Assembly (NCBI GenBank): GCA_949987565.1
Contig: OX465101.1
Location: forward strand, 27,442,456 to 27,506,455
Direction: 5' to 3'
Length of the DNA: 64,000 bases
Origin: Luidia sarsii
Lineage: Eukaryota; Echinodermata; Asteroidea; Paxillosida; Luidiidae
Shown: piece after piece, positions 24,715 through 35,267 of the stretch
Position numbering within the stretch: the stretch's first letter is position 1
Layout: each line of letters opens with the position of its first letter
Notes under the pieces: generated by a model
What the model was told of the DNA's origin: nothing
Database searches by the model: none
Seen by the model: the letters and a program-made list of their open reading frames with translations, nothing else
Program-made: the position numbers and the translations under genes

Positions 24715-25190
24715 TCTCTCACCCTGCCCTCTCCCTCTCTTCCCTCCTTGCCCTCTCCCTCTCTCCTTCCAGCCCTCAACCTCTCTGTCCCCCTGCCCTC
24801 TTCCCCTCTTTCCCCTGCCCTCTCCCTCTCTCCCCTGCCTTCTCCCTCTCTCTCCCTCTCTCCCTCTCTCTCCCCTGCCCTCTCTCTCTCTCCTGCTCTC
24901 TCTCTCTCTCCTGCTCTCTCCCTCTCTCCCTCTCTCTCCCCTGCCCCTCCCTCTCTCCCCTGCCCTCTCCTTCTCTCTCCCCCTGTCCTCTCCATCTCTC
25001 TCTCCCTGCCCTGTCCCTCTCTCTTCCCCTGCCCTCTCCCTCTCTCTCCTCCTCTCTCCCCCTGCCCTCCCCTGCCCTCTCCTTCTCTCTCCCCTGCCCT
25101 CTCCTTCCCTCTCCCCCTGCCCTCCCCCTGCCCTCTCCTTCTCTCTCCCCCTGCCCTCTCCCTCTCCCCCCCCCCCCCCTCCGTGTACTG
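24715..25190. repeat. CT-rich tract, ~0.48 kb
   Basis: C/T-only tract on the + strand with recurring CCCTGCCCTCTCC(T/C)TCTCTC units. It produces long spurious frames on both strands. Confidence 0.95.
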
Positions 25191-25495
25191 CAATCAGTCT
25201 TTCTCGCATACATGTACATGTTAATATTATGACCCCCAGTGCCTGGCAGACATCCTTTCATAACACGCATATGAGCTTGTCGTCTTTGGAGGAAGGGTCC
25301 TTCTTGCACTTCCCTACGCCCCAAGCAGGGTCAGACACCGGGGCTGGCTGGGGCAAGGTGATGTAGGCGGTGGGTGGTTGAAGAAGAAGGAACTGCTGTT
25401 GCCAGTCTCCAACCAAGGCAGAGGGCCTGGCAGGTGTGGCTGTGTGGCTGTGTTATCTGAAAAATATGGAAGAGAATTACTAATCCTCACTTCAT
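25191..25495. other. No recognisable feature
   Basis: Unique-looking. Nothing recognised. Confidence 0.5.
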
Positions 25496-25803
25496 TAAAA
25501 GCCCAATACAACATTGGGAAGATCAGAAATCATCGATGTCCACAGATTTCCTTCTCATTTATACAGTTTGTAGATGTTCGTGATAAAGTCATCATGTTGT
25601 AATCTTACGGTCTGGGATGCTGTATTTCTCGAGAAATCTTCACTCAAACATTGACAAATGGTTTATTACTCACGAGTAATAAACTATTTCTTACACTACA
25701 GAATGGTGCGAAAACCGTGACAGTTTTTTGCTCTTTTTTTTTTACTTTCTCAGATTACCATTTGAGCTTAAACCTTCGCAGGATTTCTTTTTGGGAATGT
25801 TTA
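25496..25803 (+). mobile_element. F2 element, copy b, 3' end replaced by F1
   Basis: Starts TTAAAAGCCCAATACAACAT and keeps the palindromic centre (TTTATTACTCACGAGTAATA). It breaks at about 25803 straight into an F1 arm (AACGTCAGGCCCTCTAAC), losing its right inverted repeat. Confidence 0.85.
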
Positions 25804-26110
25804 ACGTCAGGCCCTCTAACTTAAAAAAAAAAAATATGTAGAGGGCCTGACATTTTAATCCCTGCTTCCCCTTTCTAAAAGTCTGCATAATGAGGACACA
25901 AACACGATAGGAAGGATGGAGTGGTAATCGGACATGAATGACAGAGAAGAAGAAAAAAAAAGGACGAAGGGAGGAGAGCTGGTAGACGGACTTGGGTTGA
26001 GATCAAAGAGAAGGGCACTTTCGTAGGGAAGGGATCACAGGGGTGAAAGATCACGGGGAAAGGATCCAAGAGAGAAGTGATGGAAACAATAAGATGGAGT
26101 ACAAGTAATC
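25804..26110. mobile_element. F1 arms plus longer F1-associated sequence
   Basis: AACGTCAGGCCCTCTAAC and GAGGGCCTGACATTTTAAT face each other across an A-rich spacer. The purine-rich sequence that follows (GAGAGCTGGTAGACGG, GAGATCAAAGAGAAGGGCA, GAGAGAAGTG) matches 26460-26610 in order. Confidence 0.65.
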
Positions 26111-26288
26111 ATTATCATATCCGATTCTGACCATGGACCGTGCTGCAAGCAACTGGGAGGAACTAACAGATGTCAGATCTAGGTGGTCCAAGTAGACAAT
26201 TGGGCAATTTTTATTTCAGTAATTCTTTTGAAGAGAGATGTCAATCTTGAAAGAAGGGAAACCAAGAAATGAACCGACAAGACCAGGG

Positions 26289-26372
26289 ATGGATTTCATC
26301 AAAGCCTTACGATGCATCGTAACTTAACTTAGGATGTATAACCCATCATGCATTGAGATAAGCTGTATGGTT
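26289..26372 (+). mobile_element. F3 element, truncated copy
   Basis: GGATTTCATCAAAGCCTTAC, ATGCATCGTAACTTAACTTA and GCTGTATGGTT match F3. It is cut at about 26372, where F1 begins (GCAAATCTCAAAATTTAGTG). Confidence 0.75.
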
Positions 26373-26725
26373 GCAAATCTCAAAATTTAGTGGGCCTGAC
26401 GTTTCGATCCTAGCAGGATCTTTCTCAGAGTGACAAGGACAACACAGATACATGTACACGAAGGAAGGGGAAGAGAGTGAATAGGACACGGATGAGAAAC
26501 AAAGGACAAAGAGTAAAGCTGGTAGGGTGAGATCAAAGGGAAGGGCAAGGAGTAGGGTAGGGATTAGTGAGAAAAGAGGGAAAGATCAAAGAGAGAAGTG
26601 TGGAGGAGTGAACAAAAAAAAAGGATTATCAGAAAGCTGCATGGTGTTAGTCATTACCCTCCTGGATGTTGAGACCATATGGTTGAATAGTCCGAAGACA
26701 CTTCATCCACATTTTCGCACGGCTA
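26373..26725. mobile_element. Long F1 copy
   Basis: Starts with the F1 head (CTCAAAATTTAGTGGGCCTG, then GTTTCGATCCTAGCAGGATC) and continues through ACAGATACATGTACACGAAG into purine-rich sequence shared with 25880-26100. It then runs into GGATTATCAGAAAG...GGATGTTGAGACCAT, shared with 49270-49340. This suggests F1 is the end of a longer element. The open frame at 26527-27003 has no motif I recognise. Confidence 0.6.
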
Positions 26726-27470
26726 AGACGGACAGCATTACTATGGTAACCAAGGGATCACAGTACACAGTTTTACGTGTAGGAGATGCCAACAGGGACT
26801 GCCATGTACAAATTGGACGTGCATATCCCGTGAAGTTACCAGCTATTTTCAGAGCCTCACTTACCATGCATTGGCTTGACATGGTGCCACGCTGTCACTG
26901 CAAACACTGCTCGGTACATCCACCATGCAAACCTTATCTTAAATCCCAAATGCATGCGATGAACCTTCACAGATTGGTCTCTAGCGACTCAGGATCCAAA
27001 TGATAATATCTGAATACCGGGTATATTTTTTTCTTTCTTTTTAAAACTGAAAGATGCTCCCTCCATGCCACTGAGCCCTCACCTCTCCCAGCCCCTCCCC
27101 CTCCCCCATAATCAAGTCTCAAGCCAGTCGGATGGATGTACAGTGTAGAATCGCTGACAGATACCTCCCACGTCCTTTCAAGAGTCTAATCCAATTAGGC
27201 ATTCGTTTAACAAGTACATCAACACACCGCGCGCTGTTTCCCCGGCCGGGGTGAATGGTTCAGCAACTCTGATGTCTTTTCTCCTAGCTCCGCTTTTATT
27301 CCTCCGAGCTCTGGAGTTGGACGACCATTCACGGAGAGTGTTGGCGTTTTTTTTTTTTTTTTTTTTTTTTAAGTTCAGGAAGGTTAATTTGTCACGTTCA
27401 ATTGTGTCCTCTTGCTGACATCATTTGATGAGCTTTCTGTTCTAGCAGGACCTTTTAAAGGTCCTTTGGT
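26726..27470. other. No recognisable gene; T run and F1 scrap
   Basis: T run at about 27347-27371 and an F1 scrap TCTAGCAGGACCTTTTAAAG at 27442-27461, next to the F3 copy. Confidence 0.5.
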
Positions 27471-27582
27471 TGATTTCATCAAACCCATCGTAATTTACAA
27501 TCAATCGCAAGACGATGAGCGATTCACAGAATCCATATGGCCTATTACAATATACGATGGGGTATCAGTCCATGAAATCAAT
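27471..27582. mobile_element. F3 foldback element, copy 3
   Basis: Ends GATTTCATCAAACCCATCGT and TCAGTCCATGAAATCAATC. The middle CAATCGCAAGACGATGAGCG and CCATATGGCC correspond to the reverse of other F3 copies. Confidence 0.75.
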
Positions 27583-28911
27583 CCCTGCTCTGATTGAAAC
27601 ATCAGGCAACAATTTGCGACAATTTGGTATGTTACTTCTATTTGTCTAAAAGATGCAAGCTACTTATAACAAATGTTGGTAGACTTTTTACTTGGGCTCC
27701 GTGATCCTTTATCCATGCCAGACTGTCCAGCAAGGCAGATTTCACTTCATTAGTGTCTCCCAGACTTTATAGCATCTCTGCAAAAGTGACTCTACGCCTA
27801 TTACCCAGCCCACCTTTAGGCACTCCCTTGAGAGGGTGTGGTAGAGATCCGTTCAGTGGATCAGACATGCCTCAGCCAAAGAGATTGACTTCCCCTTTGA
27901 GTTTTGAACGGCCAAATTTCATGGGAACCCTCAGCGGTTGTATTCGTCACTTAAAAGGCGCCATTTTGCCAAGACTCGCCGTGTGCTCACCATTCACGAG
28001 TCCTCATTTGAAGTGATCAAGCACACGAGCCACTGTAGTTCCCCGCTGGCCGTTGGAAACGATTTTCTGCCAGAATACCTCGCTATTTGTCACTTACTGC
28101 CGCAGATTTTACTTATCCGTAACTAATTTGATTCTGAGACCCCACGATGGCATGCGTGAGGTTGAAGCCACGGCCTTCCAAATGAAAATTGACACATGCA
28201 CTTGGTTGCTGGGATATGCATGCCAAAATTTGGCAGGGTTGGCTTGATGATATAAGTATTCAGAATAGATGACAAGATGCCTTGCCCTTCTGACGTTACC
28301 AGTCCGAGGCACCATTCAGTATGACCAGGACAAGATTCATTTGGCCGCAACATTTTCCTCCCGCATGCAAATCACTGCTTTGTCCCTCCGGGTGCGCGAA
28401 TGATAAGCTTACAATGTATAAAACATGTGCTGCACACTTTGTATGCGTCCGGTGTGCACGTGGGTTCTCCTTAGTAATAGGACAAGGTGGCTGACCAAAT
28501 TTTTTTTCTTCCCCCAAGCGCCTGAGACTAGAGGGCCTCCCACATGGCCCCCGTCTCCAGCCCACGAAGTAGACTCGAGTACGTGGTGTCTTTTCCCGTC
28601 CTTGTTGTACCGTCCTTTGCATCTCGGCCAGACAGACTGGTTCCGCACCAGTGCCACCATTGCATTTGTTGTACATCGATAGGTCCCTTTTTCACTCAAG
28701 GGCCCGTGGTGCAATACACCAGCCGCCATCTTGGCTCGGCACCCTCTTGTCGACTTCAGCGATGGAGTTCTTGTTTCCGTCCTCAAGAGAGTCTTCACAT
28801 TTTTAGCGCAGACCTGAAGAAAACTGGGAAACCATGGACTTGCAACTGGTTGGGGACTGGTTCATTCACATTTCAGAACATCTTATAAATTTATACAAGC
28901 CTAATTAATAT
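27583..28911. other. No recognisable feature
   Basis: Unique-looking sequence of moderate GC. Overlapping small frames on both strands (28296-28888) have no recognisable domain. Confidence 0.5.
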
Positions 28912-29030
28912 AGTGTAGGAGGGTTTGCGGTGACACCGTGTATAATAAGGTCTCTTGAAGAAGAAGTACCGTAGGGTTCTTTTCAGATAACTCGACCTTG
29001 CGGCCAATATGCTCTGGCCATCATCATAAA
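28912..29030 (-). mobile_element. F6 element, single arm
   Basis: GTAGGAGGGTTTGCGGTGAC, AAGGTCTCTTGAAGAAG and then CTCGACCTTGCGGCCAATAT, GGCCATCATCAT. It is collinear with the left arm of 46043-46296. Confidence 0.75.
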
Positions 29031-29139
29031 CATGTATGAGCCTGATTCTGATTGTTAGGCCACTCTAGATTTATAAGATTTGCATTTTAGTCAGAACCGG
29101 TAAGTAGTTGGCAACATATTTGTTTATTAAATACAGATC

Positions 29140-29513
29140 TTAAAGGCACTATTACAACATTGGTAACAGTCAAAAGATTTCCACAGTTTGTGGGTTAAAC
29201 CATTAAACATTCCAAAAAAGAAATCCTGCGAAGGGTTTTGCTCAAATGGGAATCTGAGAAAGTAGAAGAAGGCAAAAACCTGCCAGGGTTTTTGCACCAT
29301 TCTGTGGTGTAAGAAATAGTTTATTACTCGCGAGTAATAAACTATTTGTCGATGTTTTAGTCAAAATTTCTCAAGAAGTACAGCGTCCCAGACCGTAAGA
29401 TTTCAACATGAGGATTCTATCACGATCATCTACAAACTGTGTAAATTAGAAGGAAATCTGTGGACACTGATGTTTTCCAATCTTCCCATTAATGTTGAAT
29501 TGGGCCTTTAAAA
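29140..29513 (-). mobile_element. F2 element, copy c, full length
   Basis: TTAAAGGCACTATTACAACA at the left and AATGTTGAATTGGGCCTTTA at the right, giving inverted ends with TTAA/TTTAAA. The centre at 29314-29346 is a perfect palindrome (TTTATTACTCGCGAGTAATA and flanks). Confidence 0.9.
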
Positions 29514-29592
29514 TATGCATGGTGGTATGAGAAAAAGGGCACCTCCACTTTGAAATAAGTAGAGCAGACACTACTTTACATGGCAACTTAGA

Positions 29593-29742
29593 AAGATCTG
29601 TATACATGTCAGAGCCTGACATTTTGATCCTAGCAGGACCTTTTTCTGTCCTCATTTTTGATATTCGTTTTTTGGGGGGTCATTTTAGTCAGTAAGCAGT
29701 TTGCAACATTTTTGCATATTACTGTTGTCAAGATCTGTATGC
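29593..29742 (+). mobile_element. F1 element with 13-bp target duplication
   Basis: AAGATCTGTATAC (29593-29605) and AAGATCTGTATGC (29730-29742) flank an insert with one clear arm (GCCTGACATTTTGATCCTAG) and the tail GTCAGTAAGCAGTTTGCAAC. Confidence 0.8.
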
Positions 29743-29757
29743 ACATGCATAAAGAGT

Positions 29758-29965
29758 ATTGGTTTGTGGCGACACCATGTACGGGAATCTCTTTTGAGAG
29801 TGAGTGTGGATCTGAAATGAACCAGAGGGTTTCACTTTGTTGTGGTTGGGCATTCCAGACCGCCATTCTTCCTCCTGAAGACAGACAGAGCACCCTGTCC
29901 AAAACGTCCAGTGAAACCCTCCGGTTTTTTTTCAGAACCACACTCTCTCACCGAAGAAATTCTAT
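29758..29965. mobile_element. F6 element, foldback copy (diverged)
   Basis: GGTTTGTGGCGACACCATGT opens the left arm. CTGAAGACAGACAGAGCACC and CTGTCCAAAACGTCC form the core, and TTTTTTCAGAACCACACTCT matches the right arm of other F6 copies. Confidence 0.65.
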
Positions 29966-30267
29966 TCCAGAGATTGTGTAAGCTGCAGTAATCTTTTTGT
30001 ATGGGCAAAATCATCGTATAGGCCTAAGCCGTGGCTTTTTCCCCAAAAATGAATATATTTTACTGTCTCAGAACCAGAAGAAGGCTGCCTCATACGTATT
30101 CCTTTAACCCTAACTAACCAGCACTTGTTTCTAGCACATGACCCGAATCCTGCACAATGATACAATCCTTCAGTTAAAAGCCCCAAACCTGACAGTCCAA
30201 CCGTGTCTCCCTGGACCATTGGTACCTACTCCTTTTTGTGATAATGTATATTTGTACTACCAAGTGC

Positions 30268-30450
30268 CCTCCATCACATTGGGCCTTGTAAGCTGGTAAA
30301 ATGTAGGATACATTTTCCTCAAGTGACAAAAAACTCCACACGCCCTCAATCCTACAGAATCATCCTCCATCACATTGGGCCTTGTAACCTGTATCGTGCA
30401 TTTTCCTACAGTGACAAAAAAAATCCACATGCCCTCAATCCTGCAAATTC
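30268..30450. repeat. ~93-bp tandem duplication with CAATCCTGCA motifs
   Basis: Two units beginning C(T/C)CCATCACATTGGGCCTTG and ending GCCCTCAATCCT(A/G)CA. They are related in motif to the array at 19.8-20.3 kb (reverse sense). Confidence 0.85.
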
Positions 30451-31516
30451 CTACACTAGGACAATAAGATTCTGTAGGATTTGGGAAAGTTGATTGGCTT
30501 AGGTTAACAATATGAGGACGCTGGGGGTGTGAAATCTTGTTTGGAAATTCAGATTGTGCTGGCTTTGGAATCAAAATGACCCCAGTCTGTAGTTTTGAGT
30601 GTTGCTGTTTGGGCGGTGGATTTCCATCTTAAATTAATGACTTGGCTCTCTGCCTTAATGCACAGTGATGTTCTATCAAACCTGCATTGGAAAGTGGACC
30701 CTTCAGTGACAAATAGGGCAAGATTACTCAGTTCTATGTCTCCTTGGACCTCGATCAAGCACTGCCTGGATAAGTATGCATGTGTATAGACTACCTGCCA
30801 GATTGTGTACACCACAGTAAATTCACCAGGGGGTCGACTGACTGCAGCATGACCCACAGAGATTGACATGCATGATATTAGCTATGTTGGCCCTTGGACA
30901 AGCAAGGCTGTCAATGAAGGCTGCAGCTTCTGTAATGCAAACAAGTTTATCGGATGAGCATTGGTGAAGTACATGTAGATATCTACCGGTAATCTGTCCA
31001 ACAAGATTACAAGCTGTGTCACTACTCTGTGGCTGTGGATGTGGTAGTGGCTGTGGATAATGCATCTAGTCTGATATAGGGTAATAGCTAGCCAGTGGCT
31101 ACACTCCCACAGTCTTGATTATGTGTTGTCAAGGGCAACCAGTGAGATGTGCCAGACATGTAGACCCCCTTACGGACGAAGAAAATTAAAGGCTCCCACC
31201 CACAGATGCACAGTGTAGCCTCAAATCAGAATGTCAGCGCCTGTTCCCCTAAGTTCAGCTTGCACAGCGGAGCTAGCTGCTCCTCAGAAGAGGGACGGTG
31301 TAACCGTCTGGGTCAGCCCTCTCCCACAGCCGAAATGCAAGCCAGAATCAATGCTCGGCCAACGTGGCTGGCTTACGTTCCACGGGAAAAAGGAAACAGC
31401 TGTAAACATCTAGGGGCTGGATCGGGCCGATCTGATGTAACATTTTAAGAAAGCTGCTCTGCTTGGTCGTGGGTCTGGTGGTACCAAACAGTTGAGGTTG
31501 GAAGCCCCCCCCCCCC
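30451..31516. other. No recognisable feature
   Basis: Unique-looking, as is 29966-30267. No exon signature in the small frames. Confidence 0.5.
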
Positions 31517-31888
31517 TTAAAGGCCCAATACAACATTGGGAAGATCGGAAATCATCGATGTCCACAGATTTCCTTCTAATTTACACAGTTTGTAGATGGT
31601 CATGATAGAATCCTCATGTTGAAATCTTACGGTCTGCGATGCTGTACTTCCCTAGAAATCTTCACTCAAACATCGACAAATAGTTTATTACTCGCAAGTC
31701 ATAAACTATTTCTTACACTACAGAATGGTGCAAAAACCGTGACTGTTTTTTTTTTACCTTTTTCTACTTTCTCTGATCACCATTTGGGCTAAAACCTTCG
31801 CAGGATTGCTCTTTTGGGATGTGTAATGGTTTAACACACAAACTGTGGCAATCTTTTGACCTTTACCAATGTTGTATTGGGCCTTTAA
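31517..31888 (+). mobile_element. F2 inverted-repeat element, best full-length copy (372 bp)
   Basis: Begins TTAAAGGCCCAATACAACAT and ends ATGTTGTATTGGGCCTTTAA, an inverted repeat of at least 20 bp with TTAA at each tip. The body contains GATTTCCTTCTAATTTACAC, a central palindrome around TTTATTACTCGC and GTTTAACACACAAACTGTGG. No coding capacity, so a non-autonomous DNA transposon (MITE); TTAA ends would suit piggyBac-type target choice, but that is inference. Confidence 0.92.
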
Positions 31889-31957
31889 AAAAGGATCTCT
31901 TTTCTAAGCCATCTCAGCAGTTTCTAGCTGGACAGAAACTCTTCTTTATCAGAGAGC

Positions 31958-32210
31958 TCATCACACTCTATTCTCATCACACAGCATTCTATGTGCTACC
32001 ACAAGCATGCGTTTTTGGCTTTCTGATACGCCAGTCATTGGTTCAGCTTGTTTCTGTTTTGGTTAATACTGTGAAAAAATTGTGCTCTTCACCACCCCGT
32101 GTGAGGCTGCACTTGCTAAGGTTACCAGAGAAATTCTCAATTGAATGATAACCAAATTGATTCTTGGTTACGAATTCAGTGAGGACAAATTCTCATTGAA
32201 TCTTCTACTT
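31958..32210 (+). mobile_element. F7 dispersed repeat, copy 1
   Basis: CATCACACTCTATTCTCAT to TTCTCATTGAATCTTCTACT. It is about 85% like 33634-33901 by eye, including GCATGCGTTTTTGGCTTTCT and CACCCCGTGTGAGGCTGCAC. It lies about 70 bp after an F2 copy. Confidence 0.85.
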
Positions 32211-33633
32211 ATGCGGTGGCAATGACAAGAAGGGATGAGGAATGGTAACCTTGTTTGCTGTCTATTCCTGCAGCCCGTCCAACCCATACGAACTTGAATT
32301 TAATAATGTGATTCACCTGTGGTAGAATGTCGCCGTGGCCCATAACAACAGGTATAGCATTCATCTGTTCAGACCCAATTATTAAATATGAACTGATTGG
32401 TCGCCCTTTAAAAGCAAAGATCTGCTTTTTAGGGCGGAGGGGTTGGAGGTGGCCATTTTCAAAAGCTTTGGAAAAACTCTGAATAAGCTAGAGATCAGTC
32501 TGCATTGATTAAAGTGGAGCAAAAGCATTGCAAACAGCTTACTGACTGATTCATCTAAAGCTCATAAATTTGTACGGGCCTGTCGTTTTGATGCTCCCAG
32601 TAGTATCATTGGCATCAGAGGGCCGAAAAAAGGTGTGCAGCAGACCAAAGGAAAAAACGCAAAACGGTTGAACAAGAAAAGAAACCGAGTAGTGTATAGA
32701 ACGCGGTCAGAGGCTGAGATGGCAGCCCGAGACAGATGAGTGTGGGAGAGGAAAGATGCTTGTGGCCCCCATTCTCCATGTCAGGAGATGAGGAAATAAG
32801 TCGAGTCAAGACGTTGCGATCGCAACGGGATCTCCCTCAGAAATAAAGGCTCCTGCCTTTTGAGAGCGGACCTGCCAGGAATCGAGACATCGGGGGACCT
32901 CCAAAAATGTTTGGAGTCCGCATTATTCCCGGCAGTCGGATGGCTGTTTGACAAATTGGATGGTGTTGCTCCCATAATTCAACTAAAGGGAACCTGATCT
33001 TGCATTTGAGAGCCGGGGGGCTCTTCCAGACCTGGTCCAAATATCTCTCTCTCCACTCGCCGTGCGTAAGTGTGGAGACCGTCACCCGATTTTTGACGTC
33101 ATGCGACAAATTGCTCGCGAACCCAACTGCCATGACTGTGAGGAACTTAAAGCCGCCCGCCGTGACGGTTTCCATCTCAGTGGGTGATTGCGCAATTAAT
33201 TAATGGAATGCCTTCGTGATTGTGATCCTTTAAAAAAACAACAACAACGGCATCAATTGTTATAACATTTGAAAAATATCCGGTTCTTCCTTTGAGATCT
33301 GAATGACAGGCCCTCGACAACTTGAGAGCCAGTTAGTTGACCACTTCTGTCCCGGACTTTCTTTTTATAATGTGCTATCAAACTCACCCTTGTCAGTGTC
33401 AAATTTGGATCGCATGCCCAATTTGATTCAGCTATGTTTAGGTTCATTCCCCTCCTCCAATCTCCTCGTCACTGTCAGCAGCCCTGAATGTTTCCCTGAG
33501 AGCCAAGTGCATTTATTGCATGTCAACAAAGGCCATCGAGTCTGTCACAAGGACTAAAGGATGCCACACTAAAAAAAATCCCCTGTAGGAGTGTAGGATA
33601 TCACAAACGAATTATGAAAGCCAGTCTGTTTGT
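32211..33633. other. No recognisable gene; F1 remnant
   Basis: A diverged tail-first F1 remnant at about 32515-32600 (CAAACAGCTTACTGACTGAT, then GGGCCTGTCGTTTTGATGCT). The rest is unremarkable. Confidence 0.5.
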
Positions 33634-33901
33634 ATCATCACACTCTATGGTATTCTATATGGCACTACAGGCATGCGTTTTTGGCTTTCTTATACACCAG
33701 GCGTTGGTTCGGCTTGTTTCTGTTTTGGTTAAAACTGTGAAATTTTTTTGCACTTCACCACCCCGTGTGAGGCTGCACTCGCTAAAATTACCAGAGAAAT
33801 TCTCAATTGAATGATAACCAAATTGATTCTTGGTTACAAATTGGAAAAAAAAACCACTGTAGCAGGTCAGTGAGGACAAATTCTCATTGAATCTTCTACT
33901 T
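33634..33901 (+). mobile_element. F7 dispersed repeat, copy 2
   Basis: Matches 31958-32210 but carries about 24 extra bases at 33843-33866. The translated stretch QACVFGFLI...PEKFSIE is shared by both copies, but no domain is recognisable, so I do not call a gene. Confidence 0.85.
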
Positions 33902-33908
33902 TCTGGTT

Positions 33909-34032
33909 TTTCAATAAGGGTTTGCCCTGCTTGATGTAATAAGCACTGATGCTGGTGCCCAGTGCTTTGCCCGATGCCTGATGAAACATGTTCAGGCCTC
34001 TCAGGCGGGATTCGAACCCGCTACCCCTGCTT
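33909..34032 (-). mobile_element. SINE family B, truncated reverse copy
   Basis: Reverse complement reads GCGGGTTCGAATCCCGCC (perfect B-box) followed by GGGCAAAGCACTGGGCACC. The A-box end is missing. It ends about 140 bp upstream of the first visible coding exon. Confidence 0.78.
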
Positions 34033-34169
34033 TTTATTGGTTACCTGATTTTTTTATTGAAAGCAAGGCTTTTTTTTTTGTGCTGGAGCAAACTTTGCTT
34101 CTTTGTCGACGCCATGAGATTGTCCCCTGGTTGTGACTGTGTCCAATTTTTCTCGTTCACCTTCTGCAG

Positions 34170-34339
34170 GTGTGTGGCTGCAGCAAGGAGCAGTACCACA
34201 TGCTGCGGCAGCGCGTGGAGGAGAGCAAGCAGCGGATCACGCTGATGGAGAGCGAGTTCCTGCAGAGCACGCTGTACACGGAGAATGAGCTGGACGAGTG
34301 CAGGGAGGAACTGCGACTGTCGCAGCAGAGATACAATGC
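34170..34339 (+). CDS. BEGAIN/TJAP1: BEGAIN/TJAP1-like gene, first visible coding exon (coiled coil)
   Basis: Internal coding exon of 170 nt bounded by a CTTCTGCAG acceptor (AG at 34168-34169) and a GTGAGT donor at 34340. Read from GTG at 34170 it gives VCGCSKEQYHMLRQRVEESK and continues as a charged heptad-like helix to ...EELRLSQQRYN, ending with two bases of a split codon. The helix aligns without gaps to the start of the vertebrate BEGAIN coiled coil as I remember it (L-R-x-R, E-x-E-F, E-L-x-x-x-x-EEL). In the family this region is a cytoplasmic coiled coil of scaffold-associated proteins; BEGAIN binds the guanylate-kinase domain of PSD-95 and TJAP1 localises to tight junctions and Golgi. 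The exon has no start codon of its own (M only at residue 11), so upstream coding exon(s) are expected but I could not identify them. Splice sites and frame are seen directly; the orthology is inferred. Confidence 0.88.
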
Positions 34340-34435
34340 GTGAGTCGCACACTTTGAGCCAGATTGTTTTGGCTGATTTTTTTTTTTTACGCCGCAAAAC
34401 TAAGCGAGCCTTTGCTCTAGCACTGTTCCTGCCAG

Positions 34436-34553
34436 CTATCCATTCATCCATCCATCCTTCTCTCCATCCATCCTTCCCTCCATCCAACCATCCAGACAGC
34501 CAGTTGTCCAGCAGACTGGCTGTCTGTTTGTCCGTCCGTTCGTTCGTCCACAT
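34436..34553. repeat. CATC/TCCA microsatellite in intron
   Basis: ATCCATTCATCCATCCATCC and related units, then CTGTCTGTTTGTCCGTCC. It starts about 97 nt after the exon-1 donor. Confidence 0.9.
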
Positions 34554-34863
34554 AAAATGTTAAACATTATTCAGAGGACCCCATGACACCATATGCGAGT
34601 CTCATTCTCTTATTCGGCTAGTAATGAATGCCGATGTGTACATTCTTCTAGTCTCTCGCTGTTACACAGTAGTAGTCGGTCGTAGCTAGTTTTCCTTTTT
34701 GTGGGATGTTGCTCAATTTTCATTATGGTGTGAAAAATGTCTACCATCCAAGAAAGCCACTGGGAACCACAACAGCACTGCTGTGGTAATGTTTTGTTCA
34801 CACACAAGATAGACACACACAAAATGCATGCTGCTTGAAATGATTGTACTGCATGCCCAAAGC

Positions 34864-34910
34864 ATTTAGAGGGCCTGTCGTTTGGCTCCCATTCTCTAAG
34901 ACTTTCTAGC
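34864..34910. mobile_element. F1 arm fragment beside F2
   Basis: TTAGAGGGCCTGTCGTTTGG directly abuts the F2 copy at 34912. AGAAAGGTCCTGAACTTAAG just after that F2 copy (35268) looks like another F1 scrap. Confidence 0.6.
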
Positions 34911-34911
34911 T

Positions 34912-35267
34912 TTAGAGGCCCAATACAACATTGGGAAGATCGGAAAACATCGATGTCCGCAGATTTCCCTCTAATTTACACAGTTTGTAGATGGTCGTGA
35001 TAGAATTCTCGTGTTGAAATCTTACGGTCTGGGATGCTGTATTTCTCGAGAAATCTTCACTCAAACATTGAAAAATAGTTTATTACGCGCGAGTAATAAA
35101 CTATTTCTTACACTACAGAACGGTGCGAATGGTTGCCTTTTTCTACTTTCTCAGATAACCTTTTGAGCTGAAACCTTCGCAGGATTTTGTTTTTTGGAAT
35201 TTTAACAATTTAACACACAAACTGTGGCAATCCTTTGACCTTTACCGATGCTGTATAGGGCCTTTTA
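34912..35267 (+). mobile_element. F2 element, copy e
   Basis: TTAGAGGCCCAATACAACAT to GCTGTATAGGGCCTTTTAGA, with the palindromic centre TTTATTACGCGCGAGTAATA. It is about 356 bp, with one short deletion after CGGTGCGAA. Confidence 0.9.

Noticed and set aside
24513..25324. Gly/Arg/Glu-rich minus-strand frames of about 180-226 codons
   Set aside because: Reverse of a CT-rich microsatellite; composition follows the repeat.
26527..27003. 158-codon frame that looks less repetitive
   Set aside because: Its first half overlaps the F1-associated repeat and no domain is recognisable. Kept only as repeat evidence.
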